Part shown: one piece after another, positions 1 through 6,080 of the stretch
Layout: every line of letters begins with the position of its first letter
How positions within the stretch are numbered: the stretch's first letter is position 1
NCBI GenBank assembly: GCA_046565765.1
Contig: JBKHXX010000095.1
Span: forward strand, 1 to 16,648
Length of the DNA stretch: 16,648 bases
Origin: JBFMCT01 sp046565765
Lineage (GTDB): Bacteria > Actinomycetota > Acidimicrobiia > Acidimicrobiales > AC-14
Direction of reading: 5' to 3'
The notes under the pieces: generated by a model
Told to the model about the DNA's origin: nothing
The model's input: the letters and a program-made list of their open reading frames with translations, nothing else
The model's database searches: none
Position numbers and translations under genes: made by a program

Positions 1-1026
1 CTTGTCGAAGCGCATGCCCTCGACGAGCTCGATGTCCATCCCGAAGGTGTTGGACTCCTCGACGGTGATGACGCCGTCCTTGCCGACCTTGTCCATCGCC
101 TCGGCGATGAGGCCGCCGATCTCCTCGGAGATGACCTGGCCGCCCGTGAGGATGGCCATGTCCTGCAGCATCGCCTTGCGGCGCTCGCCGAAGCCGGGGG
201 CCTTGACCGCCACCGACTTGAACGTGCCGCGGATCTTGTTGACCACCAGCGTGGCCAGGGCCTCGCCGTCGATGTCCTCGGCGATGATGACCAGCTGGCG
301 GCCGGACTGCATGACCTTCTCGAGGACGGGCAGCAGGTCACGCACGGCGGAGATCTTGGAGGAGGCGAAGAGGATGTAGGGGTCCTCGACCACGGCCTCC
401 ATGCGCTCGGGGTCGGTGACGAAGTAGGGGGAGATGTAGCCCTTGTCGAAGCGCATGCCCTCGACCAGGTCCATCTCCATGCCGAAGGTCTGCGACTCCT
501 CGACGGTGATGACGCCGTCCTTGCCGACCTTGTCGATGGCCTCGGAGATCATGTCGCCGATCTCGGTGTCGGCGGCGGAGATGGCGGCGACCTGGGCGAC
601 CTGCTCCTTGGACTCGACCTCGACGGAGACGTCCTTGATGGCGGCCACGGCGGCCTCGACGGCCCGCTCGATGCCCCGCTTGAGGGACATGGGGTTGGCG
701 CCGGCGGCCACGTTGCGCAGGCCCTCCCGCACCATGGCCCAGGCCAGGACGGTGGCCGTGGTGGTGCCGTCACCGGCCACGTCGTCGGTCTTCTTGGCGA
801 CTTCCTTGACCAGCTCGGCCCCGATGCGCTCGAAGGGGTCCTCGAGCTCGATCTCCTTGGCGATCGACACGCCGTCGTTGGTGATCGTGGGCGCCGTCCA
901 CTTCTTGTCGAGCACGACGTTGCGGCCCTTGGGACCGAGCGTGACGCGTACCGCATCGGCCAGCTGGTTCATACCGCTCTCCAGCGCACGCCGGGCGGTT
1001 TCGTCGAAGGCGATCATCTTCGGCAT
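1..1026 (-). CDS. groEL: Chaperonin GroEL (Hsp60), 3'-truncated by the window edge
   Basis: This is the ATP-driven cytoplasmic folding chaperonin; 342 codons are present of about 540 expected. The ATG at 1026-1024 starts MPKMIAFDETARR and follows an AGGAGG ribosome site at 1037-1042. Visible hallmarks are the nucleotide-site segments TLGPKGRNVVL (residues 31-41) and DVAGDGTTTATVL (82-94), the apical domain GYISPYFVTD (196-205), and KAPGFGERRKAML (275-287). No groES precedes it, so it resembles the solitary groEL2 type of actinobacteria, where a second groE locus is usual. Oddity: after VISEE at residues 298-302 the expected intermediate-domain sequence is replaced by a second copy of residues 155-195, in frame, up to the window end. 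Residues 1-301 look like normal GroEL; the last 41 should be treated as suspect (see findings). Confidence 0.96.
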   Translation of the reverse strand, partial: MPKMIAFDETARRALESGMNQLADAVRVTLGPKGRNVVLDKKWTAPTITNDGVSIAKEIELEDPFERIGAELVKEVAKKTDDVAGDGTTTATVLAWAMVREGLRNVAAGANPMSLKRGIERAVEAAVAAIKDVSVEVESKEQVAQVAAISAADTEIGDMISEAIDKVGKDGVITVEESQTFGMEMDLVEGMRFDKGYISPYFVTDPERMEAVVEDPYILFASSKISAVRDLLPVLEKVMQSGRQLVIIAEDIDGEALATLVVNKIRGTFKSVAVKAPGFGERRKAMLQDMAILTGGQVISEEIGGLIAEAMDKVGKDGVITVEESNTFGMDIELVEGMRFDK

Positions 1027-1036
1027 AAGCGGGACT

Positions 1037-1042
1037 CCTCCT
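1037..1042 (-). promoter_or_regulatory. groEL ribosome binding site
   Basis: AGGAGG on the minus strand, 10 nt before the ATG at 1026. It is a near-perfect anti-16S match and fixes the groEL start. Confidence 0.85.
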
Positions 1043-1064
1043 GGGCGGACTCTTCGACCGGCCG

Positions 1065-1091
1065 TTAGCACTCTCGTCTGTCGAGTGCTAA
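1065..1091 (-). promoter_or_regulatory. CIRCE operator (HrcA binding site) of groEL
   Basis: A perfect inverted repeat TTAGCACTC-N9-GAGTGCTAA occupies this interval, identical to the CIRCE consensus. HrcA binds CIRCE and represses chaperonin genes until heat shock. The element lies 38 bp upstream of the groEL start and just downstream of the predicted -10 box, the usual repressing position. hrcA itself is not in the window. Confidence 0.97.
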
Positions 1092-1092
1092 C

Positions 1093-1121
1093 GATATCGC
1101 GTCCCCGGCGGCCACGCGCAA
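1093..1121 (-). promoter_or_regulatory. Predicted groEL promoter (housekeeping sigma type)
   Basis: On the minus strand, TTGCGC (1116-1121) is separated by 17 bp from GATATC (1093-1098), which could be shifted to TATCGT at 1091-1096. The predicted transcription start falls inside the CIRCE element, as in known HrcA-controlled promoters. This rests on consensus and position only. Confidence 0.5.
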
Positions 1122-1210
1122 GGGCGCCCTCCTCACGCCGCTGCAAAGCGGGCGACGATCTCCTCCACCACGCCGGCTCCGGCACGTGCCGGGCGTTGAA
1201 GTAGGGCTCC

Positions 1211-2137
1211 TTAGATGTGGTCGGAATGAACGCCCAGCTCACGCAGGGCGGCGGCCAGCTCCTCGATCATGGCCCCGTTCCCGGCGAGGAGGAAGCGCTT
1301 GCCGTTCACGTCGGCCACCAGCGGCGGGACCGACTCGGTCACGCGGCCGGCCATGGCGTTCCGGCCACGCAGGCCGGTGATCCCGGCCCAGTCGTCGGGC
1401 GGCTGGGAGAGGCTGATCCGGTAGCCGAAGTTGCCGTAGCGGTCGGCCAGGCGGTCGAGCTCGGCGGTCAGGCACACGTCGTCGGGCAGGCGCAGGCCCC
1501 AGTAGAGGTCGATCCGGCGGCGCCAACCGCCCCGCAGGAGGGTCGTGGACAGCGACAGCAGCGGGGCGATGCCCACGCCGGTGCCGACCAGCACCAGGTC
1601 GGCGTCGCCCGCACCGGCGGCCCTGACCATCGAGCGACCGGTCGGGCCGCGAAAGGCGATCCCCTCACCCAGCCGTAGGGAGCCCAGGTGGGAGGACATC
1701 CGCCCCCCCGGCACGACCCGCACCAGCAGCTCGAAGCGGCGGTAGTCGGAGGGGGCCGAGGCGATGCAGTACGTCCCCCGGCGGAACCCCTTGCCCTCGA
1801 CCTCGGTCTCGATCCGGACGAAGTTGCCGGGCTCGAACTTGAACGGCCGGTCGTCGGTGACCTCGAAGGCCAGCCGCAGGGTGCCGGTGCGGGTCAGCCA
1901 CGAGACCTCGGTGACCTCGGCGGTGCGGTCGCAGCGGCTGACCGCCGACCAGCGCTCCTCGAGCCGGGCGTCGGGCGCCTGCTCGTAGGAGCGTCGCTCC
2001 TTGGGCGGCCGTCGGCCCTGGAACGTGCCCCCGGCCGGGACGGGGATGCCCGTCTCCCGCAGCGACTGCGTGGGCGTCTCGGAGCCCCCGATCCCGCCGA
2101 ACCGCTCGTACCAGGGTCTGCGGGGTTCGCCTGCCAC
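1211..2137 (-). CDS. FAD/NAD(P)-binding oxidoreductase, ferredoxin/flavodoxin-NADP reductase type
   Basis: A 308-residue flavoprotein that by family moves electrons between NAD(P)H and a small redox partner. The FAD-binding barrel spans about residues 65-170, with the flavin motif RGTYCIASAP (120-129; a Cys where the family R-x-Y-[ST] motif has Ser/Thr) and PGGRMSSHL (143-151). The nucleotide domain starts at LVLVGTGVGIAPLLSL (181-196), and the C-terminal GNGAMIEEL (286-294) is the usual NAD(P) loop. No cysteine cluster for an iron-sulfur centre is visible. The first ~64 residues are an extra charged, Pro/Gly-rich tail of unknown role. It starts at GTG 2137, 4 nt after the cysO stop, so it is surely co-transcribed with thrC and cysO. 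Its redox partner and real substrate cannot be read from sequence. Confidence 0.85.
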   Translation of the reverse strand: MAGEPRRPWYERFGGIGGSETPTQSLRETGIPVPAGGTFQGRRPPKERRSYEQAPDARLEERWSAVSRCDRTAEVTEVSWLTRTGTLRLAFEVTDDRPFKFEPGNFVRIETEVEGKGFRRGTYCIASAPSDYRRFELLVRVVPGGRMSSHLGSLRLGEGIAFRGPTGRSMVRAAGAGDADLVLVGTGVGIAPLLSLSTTLLRGGWRRRIDLYWGLRLPDDVCLTAELDRLADRYGNFGYRISLSQPPDDWAGITGLRGRNAMAGRVTESVPPLVADVNGKRFLLAGNGAMIEELAAALRELGVHSDHI

Positions 2138-2141
2138 CGCC

Positions 2142-2417
2142 TCAGCCTCCGGCGACCGCCGGGATGATGGAGACGGTCTGGCCGTCGGCCACGGGCGTGT
2201 CGAGGCCCTGGAGGAAGCGCACGTCCTCGTCGGCCACGAACACGTTGACGAACCGCCGCAGCCTGCCTTCCCCGTCGAAGATGCGCTCGCCGAACCCGGG
2301 GTGGGCCGCCTCCAGGCCGTTCAGCACGTCGCCCACCGTGGCCCCGTCCACCTTCACCTCGGCCTCGCCCCCCGAGAGGTTGCGCAGCTGGGTCGGGATG
2401 CGGACGACGGCGCTCAC
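2142..2417 (-). CDS. cysO: CysO-like sulfur-carrier protein (MoaD/ThiS, ubiquitin-like fold)
   Basis: A 91-residue beta-grasp protein. It closely resembles Mycobacterium tuberculosis CysO throughout: IPTQLRNLSGG near the N-terminus, RRFVNVFVADEDVRF (54-68), and the C-terminal IPAVAGG ending in the Gly-Gly (90-91) that is adenylated and turned into a thiocarboxylate. In M. tuberculosis, CysO-thiocarboxylate gives sulfur to CysM and Mec removes the carrier; neither cysM nor mec is here. I prefer GTG 2417, which has GGAG at 2425-2428 seven bases upstream. An in-frame ATG at 2453 would add 12 residues but lies in the loop of a strong hairpin. Gene order thrC-cysO is, as I recall, shared with Streptomyces near groEL2. 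A MoaD paralogue is the main alternative. Confidence 0.88.
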   Translation of the reverse strand: MSAVVRIPTQLRNLSGGEAEVKVDGATVGDVLNGLEAAHPGFGERIFDGEGRLRRFVNVFVADEDVRFLQGLDTPVADGQTVSIIPAVAGG

Positions 2418-2429
2418 GCCACTGCTCCA

Positions 2430-2474
2430 TTTGGGGCGCCTGAACCACGCCATACGTGGTCAGGACGCCCCAAA
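2430..2474 (-). other. Strong 19-bp hairpin between thrC and cysO
   Basis: Arms TTTGGGGCG (2430-2438) and CGCCCCAAA (2466-2474) pair over 9 bp. They are followed inward by CCTG/CAGG (2439-2442/2461-2464) and ACCACG/CGTGGT (2444-2449/2455-2460), with single-base bulges at A2465 and A2443 and a 5-nt loop (2450-2454). In the mRNA the structure begins about 13 nt after the thrC stop and ends one base before the GGAG of cysO. There is no U-run on the 3' side, so it is not a standard terminator. It may be an attenuator, an mRNA stability or processing element, or a translation control of cysO. Confidence 0.8.
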
Positions 2475-2487
2475 ACAACGACGGCGG

Positions 2488-3732
2488 TCATGGCTGCTCC
2501 TCGAAGTGGGCGCCGACGGCCTCGTTGAAGGCCTCCAGGCTGGGGGCGATGGTGATGGGCGGGTCGACGGCGGGGGCGACCGCCTCCACCGTCTTCAGGC
2601 CGTGGCCGGTCACGTAGGCGACCACCCGCTCGTCGGGGCGGACGACGCCCTCGGCGGCCAGCTTGGCCAGGGTGGCGATGGTCACGCCCCCGGCCGTCTC
2701 CGCGAAGATGCCCTCGGTGCGGGCCAGCAGCTTGATGCCCTCCACCAGCTCGTCGTCGGTGACCGCGGCCAGGGCCCCGCCGCTGGAGCGGACCGTGTCG
2801 AGCGCGTACCAGCCGTCGGCGGGGTTGCCGATGGCGATGGACTTGGCGATCGTCGCCGGCTTCACCGGGCGGACGTAGTCGTGGTGCTCGGCGAAGGCGG
2901 CCGCGATGGGAGAGCACCCGACCGCCTGGGCGCCGGAGATGCGAACGGCCGGACCCTCCTCGACGAGGCCGATCTTGCGCAGCTCCTCGAAGCCCTTGGC
3001 GATCTTCGTGAGCTGCGAGCCCGAGCCCACCGGCACCACCACGTGGTCGGGCAGCTGCCAGCCCAGCTGCTCGGCCGTCTCGAAGGCGAGGGTCTTGGAC
3101 CCCTCGGCGTAGTAGGTGCGGAGGTTGACGTTCACGAAGGCCCACGTGGGCTGCTCGGAGGTGAGCTCCGCGCACAGCCGGTTGACGTCGTCGTAGCTGC
3201 CGTCGACGGCCACCAGGTGCGGCCCGTAGACCGACGTCATGACGATCTTGCCGGCCTCCAGGTTGGCGGGGACGAACACGATGTGGCGCATGCCGGCCCG
3301 GGCGGCATGAGCCGCCACCGAGTTGGCCAGGTTGCCGGTGGAGGCGCACGCCGCCACCTTGAACCCCAGCTCGCGGGCCCGGGCCAGGGCGACGGCCACC
3401 ACCCGGTCCTTGAACGAGCCCGTGGGGTTGGTGGTGTCGTTCTTGATCCAGAGCTCGCCCAGGCCCAGCTCGGCCGCCAGGCGGTCGGCCCGCACCAGCG
3501 GCGTGAAGCCCGCCCCGAGGTCGACGGCCCCGTCGTTGTGAGCGGGCAGCAGGTTGGCGTACCGCCAGATGGAGAGCGGCCCGGAGGCGACGGACTCTCG
3601 GGTCGTGTCGGCGGCGATGGCCCCGTAGTCGTATGCCACCTCAAGGGGCCCGAAGCAGTACTCGCACACGTGCAGGGCCTCGGCGGGGTAGGCGCGCCCG
3701 CACTCACGACACCGGAGCCCTTCTACGAACAC
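2488..3732 (-). CDS. thrC: Threonine synthase (PLP-dependent)
   Basis: A 414-residue fold-type II PLP enzyme that converts O-phospho-L-homoserine to L-threonine and phosphate in the cytoplasm. An N-terminal zinc-ribbon-like knuckle (C8, C11, C23, C26), typical of the long-form ThrC found in archaea and actinobacteria, precedes the PLP lysine K108 in NPTGSFKDR (102-110). ASTGNLANS (130-138) forms the phosphate/substrate loop, VPVGSGSQLTK is the glycine loop holding the cofactor phosphate, and ETAGGVT is typical near the C-terminus. It starts at GTG 3732, five bases after AGGAGG. It heads the thrC-cysO-reductase operon with a predicted promoter about 110 bp upstream. The length is normal. A ThrC-like enzyme acting with the CysO carrier is a speculative alternative. 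Confidence 0.93.
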   Translation of the reverse strand: MFVEGLRCRECGRAYPAEALHVCEYCFGPLEVAYDYGAIAADTTRESVASGPLSIWRYANLLPAHNDGAVDLGAGFTPLVRADRLAAELGLGELWIKNDTTNPTGSFKDRVVAVALARARELGFKVAACASTGNLANSVAAHAARAGMRHIVFVPANLEAGKIVMTSVYGPHLVAVDGSYDDVNRLCAELTSEQPTWAFVNVNLRTYYAEGSKTLAFETAEQLGWQLPDHVVVPVGSGSQLTKIAKGFEELRKIGLVEEGPAVRISGAQAVGCSPIAAAFAEHHDYVRPVKPATIAKSIAIGNPADGWYALDTVRSSGGALAAVTDDELVEGIKLLARTEGIFAETAGGVTIATLAKLAAEGVVRPDERVVAYVTGHGLKTVEAVAPAVDPPITIAPSLEAFNEAVGAHFEEQP

Positions 3733-3845
3733 GACATCCTCCTCATCGAACCGGGCATTGGCACCTGGCCGGCCCCAGTTTGGGGACCTGCTGGTTGCCG
3801 CGGCGTCGCTGGGCCCGTCCCTCAGCCGCTCTGGATGATGCGTCC

Positions 3846-3874
3846 ATGATCGCGGCAGCCGGTCCCTACGTCAA
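3846..3874 (-). promoter_or_regulatory. Predicted thrC operon promoter
   Basis: On the minus strand, TTGACG (3869-3874) is followed after 17 bp by GATCAT (3846-3851). The start would be near 3839, leaving a leader of about 107 nt before thrC. The leader holds a small CCCCA-GTT-TGGGG hairpin (3773-3785) but no riboswitch or attenuator that I recognise. Confidence 0.5.
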
Positions 3875-3885
3875 AACACTTGAGC

Positions 3886-3891
3886 GACAAT
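3886..3891 (+). promoter_or_regulatory. Possible -10 box for the HAD gene (short or absent 5' leader)
   Basis: GACAAT ends 8 nt before the ATG at 3900. No Shine-Dalgarno sequence precedes that ATG, so a leaderless transcript is likely. No good -35 is visible. Confidence 0.35.
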
Positions 3892-3899
3892 GACCCGTC

Positions 3900-4649
3900 A
3901 TGCCGGTCCTCTACGTCGACGTCGACGGAACCCTGGTGGGGCCGGGCGGCGACCTGCTGTGGAACGGGTCGACCAGGTTGGTCGAGGCCCTGCTGGCCGC
4001 CCGCCGCGGGGGCGTGGAGGTCGTGCCCGTGTCGGGACGGGGCCCGGTGCAGGTCTTCGAGCTGTGCCGGCTGCTGGGCCTGCCACGGGGGATCGGCGAG
4101 CTGGGGTGCGTGCACGTGGACGTGGCGGGCCATCAGGTCCGCTACGAGCTGGGCCGGTTCCCGTTCTCGGGCGTCACGCCGGTGGAGGCCATGCACGGGC
4201 GGGGGGCGGTGGCCGCCGCCTGCGCCCTCGGCCTGGAGCCGCACGAGCCGTGGAACGAGGGCCGGGAGGCGACCTACCTCCTGCGGGGACGCGTCCACTT
4301 GGCCGAGGCCAACGCGGCCATGGCCGCCCAGGGGTTCGGCTGGTGCGAGCTGGTCGACAACGGGGAGCTGCCTCGACGGGGCCGGAGCGTCCACGCCTAC
4401 CACCTCGCGCCCGCCGGCACGGGCAAGGCCTCGGGCGTGCGGGCCGACCGGCTGCACCACGGCCGGGCCCGGGACGACACCACCTACGTGGGCGACTCGG
4501 CCAGCGACCTTGCGTGCGCTCCCGAGGTCGGCCGCCTCTGGCTGGTGTCCAACGCCGACCCCGAGCTGGACTGGCCGCACCGCACGACGGGCGCGTACGG
4601 GGACGGCGTGGCGGAGGTGCTCCGAGGGCTGCTGGCGCAGGTCCGGTAG
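3900..4649 (+). CDS. HAD-superfamily sugar-phosphate phosphatase-like protein
   Basis: A 249-residue HAD hydrolase, probably a cytoplasmic phosphatase. Motif I is DVDGT with catalytic D7 and D9, motif II is VSGRG (S45), motif III is probably K176 in GTGKASGV, and motif IV is GDSASD with D199 and D203. The long insert between motifs II and III fits a C2-type cap as in Cof, mannosyl-3-phosphoglycerate and sucrose-phosphate phosphatases. It lies 35 nt upstream of otsA on the same strand, so its substrate is plausibly a sugar phosphate, but that is inferred from context. It is clearly distinct from the OtsB at 6081-6857. The ATG start has no ribosome site. The exact substrate is unknown. Confidence 0.82.
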   Translation: MPVLYVDVDGTLVGPGGDLLWNGSTRLVEALLAARRGGVEVVPVSGRGPVQVFELCRLLGLPRGIGELGCVHVDVAGHQVRYELGRFPFSGVTPVEAMHGRGAVAAACALGLEPHEPWNEGREATYLLRGRVHLAEANAAMAAQGFGWCELVDNGELPRRGRSVHAYHLAPAGTGKASGVRADRLHHGRARDDTTYVGDSASDLACAPEVGRLWLVSNADPELDWPHRTTGAYGDGVAEVLRGLLAQVR

Positions 4650-4678
4650 CTGACCCCGGATCGAGGTTCGCCTAGGGT
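4650..4678 (+). promoter_or_regulatory. Predicted otsA promoter, placed for a leaderless transcript
   Basis: CTGACC (4650-4655), 17 bp, then TAGGGT (4673-4678) matches the actinobacterial -35/-10 pattern. Transcription would start about 7 nt past the hexamer, at or next to A4685, which is the ATC codon proposed as the otsA start. The -35 begins one base after the stop codon of the HAD gene. Confidence 0.55.
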
Positions 4679-4684
4679 TGGCCG

Positions 4685-6076
4685 ATCGACGTCGAGAGGA
4701 GTCCGCTCTTCGTCGTCTCCAACCGGGGGCCGCTGTCGTTCTCGCGGGGTGACGACGGTTCCCTGGTAGCCCGGCGGGGCGCCGGCGGCCTCGTGTCGAG
4801 CCTGGGGCCCCTGGTGCGCGACACCAAGGCCATGTGGATGGCGGCCGCCATCAGCGACGAGGACCGCGAGGCGGCCGAGGCGGGTGTGGTCGAGGCCGAG
4901 GGCTTCCGCATCCGCAGCCTGGCCGTCGACCTGCAGGCCTACCGGATGTTCTACGACGTGGTGGCCAACGCCACCCTGTGGTTCGTCCACCACGACCTCT
5001 ACGAGCTGGCCCGCCGCCCCCGGCTCGACTTCCGCTGGCACCAGGCCTGGGACGCCTACCGGGAGGTCAACCGCCTCTTCGCCCGGGCCATCATCGAGGA
5101 GGCCCCCGAGGACGCCACCGTCCTCGTGCAGGACTACCACTTCGCCCTGGTCGGCACCTGGCTGGCCCAGGAGCGCCCCGACCTGCGGGCCGTGCACTTC
5201 ACCCACATCCCGTTCTGCGAGCCGCACCTGCTGCGGGTGCTGCCCAGCACCGTTGCCGAGGAGCTGCTGGTCGGGATGAGCAGCCACCAGTCGTGCGGCT
5301 TCCACGCCCGCCGCTGGGCCGCCAACTTCGCCGCCTGCTGCACGGAGGTGCTCGGGTTCGAGCCTGCCACCTTCGTCTCGTCCCTGTCGCCCGACCATGA
5401 GGACATCCAGGCGACGGCGCAGTCGCCCGCCTGCGAGGCGGAGCTGGCCCGCCTCGACGAGCGCCTGGGCGACCGCCGCCTGATCGTGCGGGTCGACCGC
5501 ATCGAGCTGTCCAAGAACCTGCTGAGGGGCTTCTGGGCCTTCGACGAGCTGCTGCGCACCCGGCCCGAGTGGCGGGAGAGGGTGGTGTTCGCCGCCCTGG
5601 TCTACCCGTCGCGGGAGGCCCTGCCCGAGTACCAGGCCTACCGCCAGGAGGTGGAGGCGGTGGCCCGCCTGCTCAACGAGCGCTGGGCCACGCCCGGTTG
5701 GCAGCCGGTGCTGCTCGACGCGTCCGACAACTTCCCTGCGTCGGTGGCCGCCCTCCGCCGGTACGACGTGCTGCTGGTCAACCCGGTGCGCGACGGCCTC
5801 AACCTGGTGGCCAAGGAGGGCGCGCTCCTCAACGAGTTCGACGGGGTGATCGTCCTCAGCCGCGAGGCGGGGGTGTACGAGGAGATGGGGCCGGCCGCCA
5901 TCACCGTGAACCCCTTCGACGTGACGGGTACGGCCGCCGCCCTGCACCAGGCCCTGTCGATGGACGACGCCGAGCGCAAGGCCAACGCCACCCACGCCCG
6001 GGACCTCGCCGGCCGCCGCCGGCCCCGGGACTGGCTCGACGACCAGCTCCGGGCCGCCGACCGCCCGCCGCGCTAG
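4685..6076 (+). CDS. otsA: Trehalose-6-phosphate synthase, GT20 (start codon non-canonical)
   Basis: A retaining GT-B glycosyltransferase that joins a glucose nucleotide and glucose 6-phosphate into trehalose 6-phosphate. With the proposed start it is 463 residues. The N-terminal VVSNRGPLSF (10-19) and RRGAGGLV (30-37) bind substrates. QDYHF (149-153) holds the catalytic-site His, VRVDRIELSKN (269-278) has the Arg/Lys pair for donor phosphates (R272, K277), and DGLNLVAKE (370-378) binds donor ribose. Oddity: the conserved N-terminus is in frame from a TAG at 4673, yet that stretch has no ATG, GTG or TTG. The first canonical start, GTG 4793, would delete both substrate-binding motifs. ATC 4685 sits where a leaderless start would be. 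The gene ends 4 bp from the convergent otsB stop. Function is confident; the start is not. Confidence 0.9.
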   Translation: MDVERSPLFVVSNRGPLSFSRGDDGSLVARRGAGGLVSSLGPLVRDTKAMWMAAAISDEDREAAEAGVVEAEGFRIRSLAVDLQAYRMFYDVVANATLWFVHHDLYELARRPRLDFRWHQAWDAYREVNRLFARAIIEEAPEDATVLVQDYHFALVGTWLAQERPDLRAVHFTHIPFCEPHLLRVLPSTVAEELLVGMSSHQSCGFHARRWAANFAACCTEVLGFEPATFVSSLSPDHEDIQATAQSPACEAELARLDERLGDRRLIVRVDRIELSKNLLRGFWAFDELLRTRPEWRERVVFAALVYPSREALPEYQAYRQEVEAVARLLNERWATPGWQPVLLDASDNFPASVAALRRYDVLLVNPVRDGLNLVAKEGALLNEFDGVIVLSREAGVYEEMGPAAITVNPFDVTGTAAALHQALSMDDAERKANATHARDLAGRRRPRDWLDDQLRAADRPPR

Positions 6077-6080
6077 CCGC

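Noticed and set aside
1179..1192. 14-bp perfect palindrome CCGGCACGTGCCGG downstream of the reductase gene
   Set aside because: With a minimal 4-nt loop only five pairs remain and no T-run follows; too weak to call a terminator or operator.
2164..3849. 561-residue plus-strand open frame opposite thrC and cysO
   Set aside because: Gly/Val/Asp/His-rich translation with no recognisable motif, lying over well-supported genes; a GC-rich antisense shadow.
4484..5995. 503-residue minus-strand open frame opposite otsA
   Set aside because: His/Gly/Val/Gln-rich shadow of otsA; the plus strand encodes all GT20 motifs.
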